A stretch of 64,000 nt of DNA from an uncultured Thermoanaerobaculia bacterium (GTDB lineage: Bacteria > Acidobacteriota > Thermoanaerobaculia > Multivoradales > Multivoraceae), in contig OX638294.1 of NCBI GenBank assembly GCA_951812325.1, positions 779,136 to 843,135 of the forward strand, in the 5' to 3' direction. Numbering within the stretch: position 1 is the stretch's first letter; each line of letters opens with the position of its first letter. The position numbers and the translations under genes are program-made. Below the pieces are notes generated by a model, which searched no databases, was not told the DNA's origin, and saw nothing but the letters and a program-made list of their open reading frames with translations. This document shows positions 26,099 through 35,693 of this stretch, piece by piece.

Positions 26099-29000
26099 CT
26101 ATGTGCAGGAGAAGGCCGAGAGGTCTCTCTTCGCTACGGCCGTCTGTCCCAAGCGGTTGCTATGCGTCCAGATCCGGCCGCCAGGGCTCTCGACTCGGAG
26201 GTTGAACGCCAGGGTCGTGACTGGCGCCACAAAGACCCAGCGATGCCCATTCACGCCGCAGCCGTCCAGCACCTTGATCAGAACCTCGGCGTTGTTGCGA
26301 TCAAAAAAATACATCAGCGCGGATTGAAACGAACCCAGCCCCCAGTCCCTGGCGTGACCGACCTCGCCCTTGTCCGTCTCGTAACACATGCTCACCGTGA
26401 AACCGCGGCGCAGCGTCAGCGCCGGACGACCCGGCTCACAGTCCGTCCGAGCTCCCGGAGCCAGCGGCGTCGCCGAGGCCGCGGACACGTGGGCCAGCGG
26501 GTTCGCGGCAAGTTCCAGGCTCCCTGCTTCGCCTTCGGAACCCGAGGACTCCGCTCTGGCAGCAGCAATCTCCGCCGCCGTGCACGGAAAAGCGCTCGTG
26601 TCACTCACCGTGCTGGCCGTGCCGCGGCTGTAGTTTCCGTGCCAGTAGTACTCCCCAACCCGACCATATACAAAGAGCTCAAACTTCAGGTCCGTCACTG
26701 GCGCCGCGAAAACCCAGTGATGGCCGTTGATTGCGCATCCGTTCAGGACCTTGACCAGCACTTCCACGTTGTCGCGGTCGAAGAAATACATCAAACCCGA
26801 TTCGCTCGACTCAAGTTCGTAGTTCCATGCCATCGTCTGCCAACCCGCCGGATCTTCAAAACACACCGACACAACCCATCTGTCTCCCAGACGCATCGTT
26901 TCCCAAAATGCCAGAAAATCCGCGTAGCAAGAAAAGTGAGGTTCCGAAAGATCCGCGAGTCTCCCGGGATTGCCCCACTGGGCCGCGCAGCGCCCGGGGG
27001 AGTCGGGAAGACAACGCACGGGATCTATCCCAACTTCAAACTCCACGCCTCCCTCTTGCAGAGCCTGTTCCAAGTCGGGTACTTCGACTTCAACCCCTGT
27101 CGCGCCAACCGGGACAAACTTCTCCCGAACGTTGCCATCGCCCCACGACCAAACAACGTAGTAACGCTCAACGGCTCCGAGACCACTCCCCCAGTCCAGG
27201 CGAATACGATCGTTGCCGGCCACTTCGCCTCTCAAGGGGAACCGCCGAGCGACATCCACGTTAAACCGGATCGGCGAACTCCCCAAGGCGTTGAAAGACT
27301 CAAGCTCGTATCCGGCAGCATGCTTGCCATGAAGCAGGTACTTCCACTTGATTGGAGCCGATATCGCGTTCGCTTTGACCTCAGCCACGATGGGAGTTGG
27401 GCCACCGATGCCTGAGCCTCCATGGACCTGTCGCACACGGAATCCCTCCTCGTCCGCCGCGGAGTCCTTCCAGGTCAGTCCGATTCCCGACCACGGGTCT
27501 AGCACGACACCAAGATCGTACGGAGGCAGAGGAGCGCCCACCATGAGTGGGAAGCCCTCAATGCCCGCATAGGCCGCCCACAAGGACGGACTGTCGTCCT
27601 TCCATGCCTGGAGGAGCACGCGGTAGTTGGCGTCCGAGAGATTCCGGAGGTCGTAGCTCGTCGTGTTCGGGCCGAGCGAGACGGACCGATGGTCATCGAC
27701 ACTGGCGGAGGCAGTCAGACGAAAGCGATCTTCGTTGTTTGCGTTGTCGTGCCAGGTGAGACGAACGCTGCGCTCGCCCGTGACCGTGGCCTCAAGATTG
27801 CTCGGGCCGAGGGCAAAATCATTCACCAAGGTTCCTATTGTTGCAACGTCGTGAACGGAGTCGTGGAATGCGCGCTCGTTCTCTCGTTCGTCGGCGACGC
27901 CGATCGTCCATCCTGGCGGGCTGTGTCGGACGGACGAGTAGTAGGGTACGTGGTCGCAGTCGTGAGAGCCGGTCGTCATCCGTGTGCAGACGGCCTGATC
28001 CTCGGAGGAGCGGCCCACATGCGCGAAGGCGAAAGGCTCCAAGGCCGAGTCTTGCAATTCGGTGAATTCGTCGCCAAAGGACTCCGGTTCATGGTGCCCT
28101 CCCAGGTTGTGGCCCACTTCGTGCTCGAAAATCACTCCGGGATTGGAGCTAACGCCATAGCCGTTCCACACCGTGGCAGGTTTTCCGAGCTGCTCTGCCA
28201 AGCCGCCAATGCCGAAGTCGTGCGAGAACAGATGAACGAGAGAAGCTTCATGCTCCTGCCGAAGTCGGCCAGCCGCACCATCTCGGATAAGAGCGGAAAG
28301 GAGGTAAGACCTGCCCCCTCCTTTCGCCGCCTCGATCTCCGCTGAGGCCGGCGCCGTCGCCAAGAGTGTTGCCGTAGCCGGCAGGGCACTGTTCCGGAAG
28401 GTCATGTTCAGACTGTCGACTGCTGACCGCAGCACCGGCGTGACACCTCCGACTCTTTCCGCGCTCTTGGCGAAACTCGCGGTGTAGATGACGACGAGAC
28501 CGAGGTCGGCATTCGCAGTGCTTGCGTGTTCTGTGCGTCTTGTCCCGCGCACCGAGCCCGCGGGCCTGGCAGCAGGAATCGCGCTTTCGGTCGCCGTGCG
28601 CTCTGCCATACGGCGCCCGACGGTCGCGGGGCGGGCGAACTGCGGCTGGAGCAACTGCACGTGACGACCGCGGCGGGCGCTCACCGTCGCGGCGTCGGTT
28701 CGGTCGAAACCGAGCCGCCGGGGCAGGCCTCCGCTACCCCTGGCAGCTCCAATTCGCGTTCCCGGTTCCGCCCCCACGCCGCACCAGTCGCCCGTCAGTC
28801 TGTCCTCGACCGCCAGCGAACCACGACCGTCCGGTCCGGCATGAACGACGTACTCGGGGCCTCCGGGCTCCCCGAACCGCCCCACGAGATACCCGTCCTG
28901 AACGGTGAGCACCACGCTCTCGTAGCCGGCTCCCGCCACCTCCCCCGTCCACATCAGGTTGCCGTCGCCACGGTCCTCGAAGACCGCATTTCTGGCCGCG

Positions 29001-29269
29001 ATCATCGAGCCGCCCGGCAAGGGGAGCTCGAGGTAGCCCATGCCGCGGCGCAGGTAGTCGAACGCTACCTGCACCGTCGCCGCCTCGCCGGTCGGGCCGC
29101 CCGCGGCTGCGGCGCCCATCGCCACGCCGCCCAAGCCAATCGGCGGGGCGGGCTCCACCGCGACTTCTTCGATGTTCCAGAGCTGTTGGGCGCCGGCGGC
29201 GGGCAGGCCGATTGCAGCAACGACGAGCCCCAAGGCCAACCCTCGCAGGCAACGAGTTGCCGAGTTCAT
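26099..29269 (-). CDS. Secreted metzincin metalloprotease with two C-terminal repeat domains
   Basis: The 1056-residue protein has a signal peptide (GLALGLVVAAIGLPAAGA) and a long propeptide-like region. A zinc protease domain follows with HEVGHNLGGHHE (His383, Glu384, His387, His393), an HExxHxxGxxH motif of reprolysin/M12-type metzincins. Two fibronectin-like regions lead to two C-terminal copies of the same domain found in the neighbouring nuclease (YFFDRDNVEVLVKVLNGC-INGHHWVF and a second copy). The first ATG with a proper signal peptide was chosen. Base composition is visibly less GC-rich over 26.6-28.3 kb than in the flanks, suggesting partly foreign origin. Confidence 0.82.
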   Translation of the reverse strand: MNSATRCLRGLALGLVVAAIGLPAAGAQQLWNIEEVAVEPAPPIGLGGVAMGAAAAGGPTGEAATVQVAFDYLRRGMGYLELPLPGGSMIAARNAVFEDRGDGNLMWTGEVAGAGYESVVLTVQDGYLVGRFGEPGGPEYVVHAGPDGRGSLAVEDRLTGDWCGVGAEPGTRIGAARGSGGLPRRLGFDRTDAATVSARRGRHVQLLQPQFARPATVGRRMAERTATESAIPAARPAGSVRGTRRTEHASTANADLGLVVIYTASFAKSAERVGGVTPVLRSAVDSLNMTFRNSALPATATLLATAPASAEIEAAKGGGRSYLLSALIRDGAAGRLRQEHEASLVHLFSHDFGIGGLAEQLGKPATVWNGYGVSSNPGVIFEHEVGHNLGGHHEPESFGDEFTELQDSALEPFAFAHVGRSSEDQAVCTRMTTGSHDCDHVPYYSSVRHSPPGWTIGVADERENERAFHDSVHDVATIGTLVNDFALGPSNLEATVTGERSVRLTWHDNANNEDRFRLTASASVDDHRSVSLGPNTTSYDLRNLSDANYRVLLQAWKDDSPSLWAAYAGIEGFPLMVGAPLPPYDLGVVLDPWSGIGLTWKDSAADEEGFRVRQVHGGSGIGGPTPIVAEVKANAISAPIKWKYLLHGKHAAGYELESFNALGSSPIRFNVDVARRFPLRGEVAGNDRIRLDWGSGLGAVERYYVVWSWGDGNVREKFVPVGATGVEVEVPDLEQALQEGGVEFEVGIDPVRCLPDSPGRCAAQWGNPGRLADLSEPHFSCYADFLAFWETMRLGDRWVVSVCFEDPAGWQTMAWNYELESSESGLMYFFDRDNVEVLVKVLNGCAINGHHWVFAAPVTDLKFELFVYGRVGEYYWHGNYSRGTASTVSDTSAFPCTAAEIAAARAESSGSEGEAGSLELAANPLAHVSAASATPLAPGARTDCEPGRPALTLRRGFTVSMCYETDKGEVGHARDWGLGSFQSALMYFFDRNNAEVLIKVLDGCGVNGHRWVFVAPVTTLAFNLRVESPGGRIWTHSNRLGQTAVAKRDLSAFSCT

Positions 29270-29341
29270 GGCGGCGCTACAGGCTGTTCCGGTTCCATGC
29301 AACGTCCCCAAAGCACCGCACTGTTGCGTGAGGCGATGAGC

Positions 29342-30481
29342 CTACGCGCCTTGGTGCTCGTCTGTCAAGACACCACCAAGGCTGCGGAGGATGTCGAGGG
29401 CTCGGGGATGGTCCGGGTCGAGCTGGAGGGCTTTCTCCAGCTGGCGCAGGCCTTCTTCGGCTCGGCCCGTCTTGAGGTAGGCGATCGTGAGCAGGGCGTA
29501 GGCGTCGGCGCGGGCCGGGTCGATCTCGATCGCCCGCTCCAGGGCTGTGGCGGCCTCGCGGTTCCGGTCGGCGAGGCCGTGGAGGACGCCCAGGTTGAGG
29601 TGGGCGTCGTAGGAGTCGGGGTCGAGCCGCAGCGCCTCGCGGTAGAGGCGTTCGGCGGCGGCGTGATCTCCGTCGGCCAGCCGCTGGTTCGCGGTCCGGA
29701 TGAGGGTCTGCGTGTCCCGTACCAGGGCGAACACGGCCTCCAGCATCGGGTCGTCGAGGCTCGGTACGTCCGCGTCTTCAAGGCCGGCGAGAAGTTCCCC
29801 GGCGCGCGCCGGGTTGCCGAGTTGCCGCTCGGTCATCGCCAGCAGGTAGCGGGTCTCCCGATGGGTCGGATCGAGCGTCAGGGCGGTGCGCAGATGCTCG
29901 GCCGCGGTCTCGGGCCGGGCGCGGCGCCGGGCGGCTTTTCCCAGGCCGAGTTCGCCCCAGGGCGTTCCGGGGGCCGCGGCCCGCGCGGCGCGGAATGCCG
30001 CCTCCGCGCCGTGCGCGTCACCCGCGGCCAGCAGCGCGTTGCCGAGCCGGACGCGCGCCGCCCAGTACGACGGTCGGAGTTCCAGGGCACGCTCGAAACT
30101 GCGCGCCGCTTCCTCGGGAGCTCCGCGGGCCGCGGCAAGAAAGCCCAGGTAGTACGGCCAGTCGGGACTCGACGGATCGAGTTGCTGCGCCAGCTCGTAG
30201 CAGCGCCGCGCCTGGTCGACGTAGCGGTGCGCCTGGTAGAGGCGGCCGAGCGCGCCGACGGCAGCGCCGTTCGACGGGTCGCCGTCGACCGCCGCGAGCG
30301 CATCGCGAACGGCGGCGGCGAAGCCCGGGTCGAGTTCGGACAGGTTGGAGAGGCGCGGGATCTCGACGGTCGCCACGGGTCCAGGTTCCACGCCGGACTC
30401 GGACGGCGAGGCGGCGCAGCCGGGCAGCAACGCGAGCACGGCAGCTGCCACGGCGAATGCGCGGTCTCGTCGCCGCGCCAG
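29342..30481 (-). CDS. TPR lipoprotein, apparent CTG start
   Basis: The protein has about 379 residues with a lipoprotein signal MARRRDRAFAVAAAVLALLPGC when begun at a CTG lying eight bases after GGGAG. Six to seven tetratricopeptide repeats follow, e.g. RYVDQARRCYELAQQLDPSS, EEAARSFERALELRPS, AAERLYREALRLDPDS, EAATALERAIEIDPA and EEGLRQLEKALQLDPD. The nearest canonical in-frame start (GTG at 30601) would put the lipobox near residue 57, too far in. It follows the ASPIC/UnbV lipoprotein gene; TPR plus ASPIC/UnbV is a recurring pair, probably a surface protein-interaction module. Confidence 0.82.
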   Translation of the reverse strand: MARRRDRAFAVAAAVLALLPGCAASPSESGVEPGPVATVEIPRLSNLSELDPGFAAAVRDALAAVDGDPSNGAAVGALGRLYQAHRYVDQARRCYELAQQLDPSSPDWPYYLGFLAAARGAPEEAARSFERALELRPSYWAARVRLGNALLAAGDAHGAEAAFRAARAAAPGTPWGELGLGKAARRRARPETAAEHLRTALTLDPTHRETRYLLAMTERQLGNPARAGELLAGLEDADVPSLDDPMLEAVFALVRDTQTLIRTANQRLADGDHAAAERLYREALRLDPDSYDAHLNLGVLHGLADRNREAATALERAIEIDPARADAYALLTIAYLKTGRAEEGLRQLEKALQLDPDHPRALDILRSLGGVLTDEHQGA

Positions 30482-30755
30482 CCGTGGGGCTCCCGCGACG
30501 CGATGTAGCCAGGTCCGGGATATCGAGTACGAGTGGGAGACGGCGCCGGGGTACGGCGCGGTCCGGACGACGAGCGCCGCCAGACCTCTCGCGGTCTCCA
30601 CGTTCGGCCCCAACCCCCACCTCGCCCGGAGCTTGCGCAGCGGCGGCGCGGCGCTGGTCGGGCGCGCGGACCGCAGGCCCGAGCACCTGGAGATGCGTCG
30701 TCGGAGGGCCTGCGCGCTCCCTCCGCAAGCGCGGTTCCCTCGCGGCCCCCGGCCA

Positions 30756-32537
30756 TCAGTCCGCGTCACGGCAGACTCCCTCCGCCGGCGCGGCGCCGCC
30801 CGGCGCGAGCAGCCGCAGAATGCTGTTCACCGGCACCCCCGACCGTTCGGTGACCCCGCCGTGGGACCAGCGCACCTCGATGTGGTCGACGCCCGGAATG
30901 TCGCCAAACGCGAAGTGGACCCGCGGATCGTTGGCGGCGGCGAAGCTCTGCGCCGGCCGTACGTCACGGGTCCAGCTTCTGCCTCCCCCCCGGACGGTGA
31001 CGCGCGAGCCGATGGCGGAACGGTCGAGGATGCCGCCGCCGCATAGGTCAACGATCAGCCAGGGCGCGGCGTTCCCCACTTCGTTGCGGAGCAGCCGCGC
31101 AGGCCCCTCGTTGTTCACGACCAGGATGTCGACGTCGCCGTCGTTGTCCAGATCGCCGAACGCGGCGCCCCGGCTCACTTCGAGCAGCTCGAACGCGGCG
31201 CCCGCCGCGGTCGATGCATCCTCGTAGCTTCCGGACGCCAGGCCGCGAAACAACTGGTTCGGTTCGCGGTAGTCGAAGGCGGCGGTATCGCCCGGCGTCA
31301 CCTTGCCGTTGGCGACGAACAGGTCGAGGATGCCGTCGCCGTCGTAGTCGAACCAGGAGGCGCCGAAGCCCGTGTAGGGCTGACTGACGCCGCCCAGCCG
31401 CAGCTCGTCCGTCGCGTCCAGGAAGAAACCGGCGCCGTCGTTGCGGTAGAACGTGTTCGTCTCCCCGCTGAGGTGGGTCAGGAAGAGGTCGAGGTCGCCG
31501 TCGCCGTCCGGGTCGGCCACGGCAACGCCCATGCCCGCTTCCGGTTGACCGAGTTCGTTGAGCGCCGCGCCGCGTGCAAGAGCGTCCTCCCGGAAGGCGC
31601 CGTCACCCTGATTGAGCCACAGGTGGTTCACCGCCTGGTCGTTCGCCACGTAGAGATCGACGAGGCCGTCGCCGTCGAAGTCGGCGGCGACGACGCCCAG
31701 ACCCGGACCGGCCACTTCCCGGATTCCCGCGGCCTCGCTCACGTCGACGAAGAGGCCGTTACCCTCGTTGCGGTAGAGGGTGTCCGGCGCCGGCGGATAC
31801 TCGGCCGGGTTGCAGTAGTTGCGCAGGCCGTTCGGCCCCAGGCAGGGGCGCTCGCGATCGGCGCTCCAGACGACGTAATTGGCAACGAACAGGTCCAGGT
31901 CCAGGTCGCCGTCGTAGTCGAAGAAGACGGCGCCCGAGGACCAGGAAGGGTCGCCGACGCCGGCCCGCTCCGTCGTATCCTCGAAGACGCCGTCGCCCAG
32001 GTTGCGGTAGAGCCGGTTCGCGCCGACGTTCAGGACGTAGAGGTCGACCCACCCGTCCCGGTCGTAGTCGGCCGCTGTGGCCCCGGCGCCGTACCCGGTA
32101 TCGCCGACGCCGGCCCGCTCCGTCGTGTCCTCGAAGACGCCCTCGCCCAGGTTGCGGTAGAGCCGGTTGCCCGGCCCGTCGGCGGCCCCGCCCGCGCCGG
32201 ACGAACTCGCCTCGCGGGCGGTGCCGCCCGACGTGGCCGAGTTCCCCTCCCCGCCGGCGCCGGGAACCGGACCGCTCTGCACGAGATAGACGTCGAGCAG
32301 GCCGTCCTCGTCGATGTCGAGAAGAGCTCCGCCTCCCACCAGCAGCTCGGGGTAGTTGTAGTCGCCGGCCGCGCCGTTGCGGTGGACGAAGTCGAGGCCC
32401 GCCTCGACCGCCCGCTCGACGAAGATCGGCGCCGTCACGGGAAGCGCCGTCGGCGCCTCCGTGCCGACCTCCGCCTCGCCGCACGCCGCGAGAACAACCG
32501 CCGCGCCGGTCCACAGGAAAACGGAACGATGCCGCAT
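30756..32537 (-). CDS. FG-GAP/VCBS repeat protein with ASPIC/UnbV domain, lipoprotein
   Basis: A 593-residue exported lipoprotein (MRHRSVFLWTGAAVVLAAC, Cys19). It contains at least six FG-GAP/VCBS calcium-binding repeats with DxDxDGxxD loops such as DIDEDGLLDVYL, DYDRDGWVDLYV, DFDGDGLVDLYV, DPDGDGDLDLFL and DLDNDGDVDILV, forming a beta-propeller. The C-terminus is the ASPIC/UnbV domain (SAIGSRVTVRGGGRSWTRDV, HFAFGDIPGVDHIEVRWSHG). Two adjacent propeller units share a nearly identical NLGxGVFEDTTERAGVGD stretch, indicating recent internal duplication. Function of the family is unknown. Confidence 0.88.
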   Translation of the reverse strand: MRHRSVFLWTGAAVVLAACGEAEVGTEAPTALPVTAPIFVERAVEAGLDFVHRNGAAGDYNYPELLVGGGALLDIDEDGLLDVYLVQSGPVPGAGGEGNSATSGGTAREASSSGAGGAADGPGNRLYRNLGEGVFEDTTERAGVGDTGYGAGATAADYDRDGWVDLYVLNVGANRLYRNLGDGVFEDTTERAGVGDPSWSSGAVFFDYDGDLDLDLFVANYVVWSADRERPCLGPNGLRNYCNPAEYPPAPDTLYRNEGNGLFVDVSEAAGIREVAGPGLGVVAADFDGDGLVDLYVANDQAVNHLWLNQGDGAFREDALARGAALNELGQPEAGMGVAVADPDGDGDLDLFLTHLSGETNTFYRNDGAGFFLDATDELRLGGVSQPYTGFGASWFDYDGDGILDLFVANGKVTPGDTAAFDYREPNQLFRGLASGSYEDASTAAGAAFELLEVSRGAAFGDLDNDGDVDILVVNNEGPARLLRNEVGNAAPWLIVDLCGGGILDRSAIGSRVTVRGGGRSWTRDVRPAQSFAAANDPRVHFAFGDIPGVDHIEVRWSHGGVTERSGVPVNSILRLLAPGGAAPAEGVCRDAD

Positions 32538-32795
32538 GGTTGCCGCGGACACTATCCGCGCCCGCCGCTCATTCAGCTTCGCCGACAAGCTGCTCGGACC
32601 GGGCGGGCTGCTGCTGCGAGATGTGGCCGCATGGACCGGACCAGCATCCACGGCCTTGCTTCCACGGCGCCGCTGCCCAGCGCGACAGACTCCATGGACC
32701 CAGGGCGCCACAAGGAATGTGCGGGCACGGAGACCATCGTGCCGGCGACGAGTGGAACGACTGAGCCGCATCCGCCACGGCGTCGGCCACTGCCT

Positions 32796-34061
32796 CTACT
32801 CGGCCACGGCCGGCGGAGCCTTGATTCGCTCCCCGATCACGATCGCCGCCGCGACCTCGCTTCGCAGCCGTTCCGGGTCGCGGCGGACGTACACCCGGGC
32901 GAGTTCCTGGCCGCGTTCGACCTTCTGCCCCAGGCGGACGTCGTAGCGGAGCGCGACGGCGTGGTCGATCCTGTTCGGGTTGCGGTCGGGGCGGCAGGCA
33001 TCGGCGAACGCGTTGCCGATACGCCGGCAGTCGACGGCCTCGAGGAAGCCCGACCCGGCGGCGGTGACCACGGCCTCGACCGGCGCCAGGTCCAGCGCGT
33101 CCGTCCAGCCGGGTTCGGCGCCCTGCGCATCCGCCCAGTCGATCAGCTTCTGGCGGGCCGCGCCGGTCGCAATCACCGCCTCGATGTCCTTCTGCGCCGT
33201 GGCCGCACCGACCAACCGCGAAGCCTTCCGGCACACCGCCGCCACCACCTCGAACAGCCGCGGGTCGCCGTCCCCGGCCAGAAAGTCGAGCGCTTCCCGC
33301 ACTTCGGCCGCGTGGCCAACCCAGCGGCCCAGGGGCTGGTTCATGTCGCTCAGGACACAGTCCGCCGGCGTGCCGCAAGCGGCGCTGATCGAGACCAGGC
33401 TCGAGGCCAGCGAGCGGGTGTCCTCGACGTCGGGAAAGAAGCCGCCGTTGCCGGTCTTGACGTCGAACACGATTCCGGAAGCACCCAGGGCGAGCTTCTT
33501 CGAGAGAATGCTGCCGACGACCAGCGGGATGGAACTCACGGTCGAGGTCCGGTCCCTCAGGCCGTACAGACGCCTGTCGGCCGGGGCAATACCCCCGGTG
33601 GCGATACCAATCGCCATGCCGAAGCGGTCCAGCAGGTCGAGAGCGCCGGCCCGGTCGAGATCCAGGCGCACACCGGGGATGCTCTCCAGCTTGTCCGCCG
33701 TGCCGCCGCTGTGACCGAGCGAGCGGCCGGTGAGCTTGGCGGCCGACACGCCGCAGGCGGCAAGCACAGGCAGAACGATCAGGCTGACCGTGTCGCCGAC
33801 TCCGCCGGTCGAGTGCTTGTCGACAAGCGGCCCGAACTCCGCGGCAAGCGCCCACCGGTCGCCGGACTCGAGCATCGCCAGGGTCAACTCCCGCGTTTCG
33901 TCGGGATCGAGGCCCCGCATCGCGGCCGCCATCAGGAAGGCGCCGAGCTGAACGTCGGTCCAGCTGCCGTCGGCCGCTCCCGCGACCACGGACCAGACCT
34001 CGTCGCGGGTCAGCGTCCGACCCCGACGCATCCGGTTCAGAATGCCGTATGGCGTGACCAT
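32796..34061 (-). CDS. deoA: Thymidine/pyrimidine-nucleoside phosphorylase
   Basis: A 421-residue enzyme that phosphorolyses thymidine, deoxyuridine or uridine to the free base and (deoxy)ribose-1-phosphate. The family signature KHSTGGVGD lies at residues 82-90, followed by KLTGRSLGHSGGTADKLESIPG and DVKTGNGGFF. The C-terminal PYNP domain ends with YDVRLGQKVERGQEL. The length matches bacterial DeoA/Pdp. It is read alone after the ASPIC/UnbV gene's upstream region; no other deo genes are adjacent. Whether it prefers thymidine or uridine cannot be decided. Confidence 0.92.
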   Translation of the reverse strand: MVTPYGILNRMRRGRTLTRDEVWSVVAGAADGSWTDVQLGAFLMAAAMRGLDPDETRELTLAMLESGDRWALAAEFGPLVDKHSTGGVGDTVSLIVLPVLAACGVSAAKLTGRSLGHSGGTADKLESIPGVRLDLDRAGALDLLDRFGMAIGIATGGIAPADRRLYGLRDRTSTVSSIPLVVGSILSKKLALGASGIVFDVKTGNGGFFPDVEDTRSLASSLVSISAACGTPADCVLSDMNQPLGRWVGHAAEVREALDFLAGDGDPRLFEVVAAVCRKASRLVGAATAQKDIEAVIATGAARQKLIDWADAQGAEPGWTDALDLAPVEAVVTAAGSGFLEAVDCRRIGNAFADACRPDRNPNRIDHAVALRYDVRLGQKVERGQELARVYVRRDPERLRSEVAAAIVIGERIKAPPAVAE

Positions 34062-34192
34062 GGAGCGGGTTGCCGGCAGCTCGCGCCGGAAAATGCCGTG
34101 CGGCAGGTTCGGCGCGAGGTCGTGGCCCGGTGGAAGCTGGAGCCGAACACGGCGTCAGGGACCAGCCTGCGCCGCGGAACCCGGCGCAGCCA

Positions 34193-34273
34193 GTGGCGCG
34201 CCGCAAGGTCCCGCGAGGTGGGGGCTCTGGGCCAAACAGGAGCCTGCGACAGGTCTGGCGGCTGCTAGCCGCC
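34193..34273 (-). repeat. Dispersed post-stop repeat, copy 1
   Basis: About 80 bases covering the stop codon of the TPR membrane protein gene and its 3' flank. They share GCGACAGG, GCCAAACA and a G-rich GCGAGG-GGGGCT core with the segment after aspS (63778-63863) and, less closely, with the one after lpxA (39860-39932). All three have the same orientation relative to the gene that ends there. Confidence 0.55.
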
Positions 34274-35122
34274 GAAACTGAACGGACTCGCGGAGGCGGG
34301 TTCCGGTCCGAGCTGCTGCCGGGCCCTGATCGCGTAGCCGCTCTCCGGGAACTCGTCGACGAGGCGCCGGAAGGTCTCCCGGGCGCCGTCCTCGTCGCCG
34401 AGTTGTTCCAGGGTCGCGGCGAGCTCGAACAGGAGCGCATCCTTCGGCAGCGTGGAGGTCTCCGTCGCCACCGCGCCCCGGAGCTCGGCGGCAAGCTGCT
34501 CGCCGCGGCCTTCGGTCCGATCGAGGCTGTACAGGTTCAACTGCACGCTGACGGCCAGCGCATGATCGCCGCCGTTGGTCCGGAGATACTCCGTCCATAG
34601 CTCACGCGCGGTCGCGGTATCGCCTTCGGCCGCGGCGATCCGGCCCAGATAGACCGCAGCCAGTCGACCGGCGGCCGTTGCACCGTGGGCTTCCTGCACC
34701 GCTTCGAGCGCCACCCGCGCCGCAGCCCGCCGTTCCACCTCCGAGGCAAACCTGAGACTGCCGCCTTCCCCGTCCGCTTCCGCGACGGGGTCCTCCGGTT
34801 CCCCCACGTTGTCCTCGCCCGGCGCACTGTCCTCGCCCGGCGCACTGTCCGGCGCCGTACCGAAGAGTTCGTCGATGGCGTCCGACTCCGGCGCGTCGAT
34901 CTCCGCCCGGTAGACCTTCAGAGCTTCACTGAGCTGAAAGCTCGCTTCCGCTTCCCGGCGGTCCTGAAGGTTCAGGAACAGCACGACACCCAGGACAGCG
35001 GCGATCACCGCGCCGATCCCGATCAGGATCTGCCGGATGTGCTCGGCAAACCAGGCGGAAGCCGAGAAGACCGCTTCGCGGACCTCGTCGCGCCGAATCT
35101 CCTCTCGTGTCAGACGGCTCAT
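34265..35122 (-). CDS. Single-pass membrane protein with TPR-like periplasmic domain (YfgM-like)
   Basis: A 285-residue protein with a basic, charged N-terminus, one transmembrane helix (QILIGIGAVIAAVLGVVLFL, about residues 31-50) and a periplasmic helical region with TPR-like units (AAVYLGRIAAAEGDTATARELW; LLFELAATLEQLGDEDGARETFRRLVDEFP). This is the plan of YfgM/TPR_21 proteins that assist secreted protein folding. An acidic duplicated linker (SAPGEDSAPGED) separates the helix from the TPRs. The neighbour tatA is divergent. Its exact role is inferred. Confidence 0.75.
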   Translation of the reverse strand: MSRLTREEIRRDEVREAVFSASAWFAEHIRQILIGIGAVIAAVLGVVLFLNLQDRREAEASFQLSEALKVYRAEIDAPESDAIDELFGTAPDSAPGEDSAPGEDNVGEPEDPVAEADGEGGSLRFASEVERRAAARVALEAVQEAHGATAAGRLAAVYLGRIAAAEGDTATARELWTEYLRTNGGDHALAVSVQLNLYSLDRTEGRGEQLAAELRGAVATETSTLPKDALLFELAATLEQLGDEDGARETFRRLVDEFPESGYAIRARQQLGPEPASASPFSFGG

Positions 35123-35339
35123 CGCTACACCTCCTCAGCGGCGCGAACAATAGCAGCCCGCAACGGCCGGAGCACCGGCGCCGATCGGGATCGACTCGCA
35201 CGACCAGACCCCGTTCACGATCACTTCAGGATCGAAAATCACTCCGCCCCGGGCTCGCTGTGGCAGACTTGCAGTCAAACGGCGACCAAGGCGACACGAG
35301 TTGTCCGGCGACGCCACCCAACCACCTGGAGCACCCACG

Positions 35340-35525
35340 ATGCCGACCTTGGGAATTGGCGAGCTGCTGATCATTTTCGCGATCATCGTCCTGGTCTTCG
35401 GAGCCAGCCGGATTCCCAAGCTGGCCGGAGGCCTGGGCACCGGCATCCGGAACTTCAAGCGCGGCCTCAACGAACCCGGCGACGACGAAACCGAGGACAA
35501 GCCGAAGCGCGAGATCGAAGACTAG
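35340..35525 (+). CDS. tatA: Sec-independent translocase component TatA/E
   Basis: A 61-residue protein with the TatA layout: short periplasmic N-terminus MPTLGIGEL, one transmembrane helix [17 protein letters not shown], then the amphipathic helix [17 protein letters not shown] and an acidic tail. The conserved FG hinge before the amphipathic helix is present. The ATG is preceded by GGAG eight bases away. It forms the pore of the twin-arginine export system, which would be used by the Tat-signalled DUF1501 protein of this window. tatB and tatC are not nearby. Confidence 0.92.
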   Translation: MPTLGIGELLIIFAIIVLVFGASRIPKLAGGLGTGIRNFKRGLNEPGDDETEDKPKREIED

Positions 35526-35554
35526 AACCTCCGAAGTGGTGCACCTCGGAGACG

Positions 35555-35631
35555 TGGCGCGCCTGAGAGGACTCGAACCTCTGACCTGCGGATTAGGAAT
35601 CCGCCGCTCTATCCTGCTGAGCTACAGGCGC
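35555..35631 (-). tRNA. tRNA-Arg (anticodon CCT)
   Basis: The minus strand folds as a complete 77-base tRNA with encoded CCA. The acceptor stem is GCGCCTG/CAGGCGC, the D-arm contains TAGCTCAGCAGGATAGA, and the anticodon stem GCGGA/TCCGC holds loop TTCCTAA (anticodon CCT). The T-arm has GTTCGAGTCC. It decodes AGG arginine codons. It lies between tatA and apt with no other RNA gene nearby. Confidence 0.95.
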
Positions 35632-35693
35632 AAGTTGCCGGTCCCGAGGTCCATCGCGATCGCATCGCATGCCGGGGCCGACAGCCAAGGATC

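Noticed and set aside
31473..34268. 931-codon plus-strand open frame across the ASPIC/UnbV and thymidine phosphorylase genes
   Set aside because: It crosses two well-identified minus-strand genes and their spacer; no ribosome site or domain.
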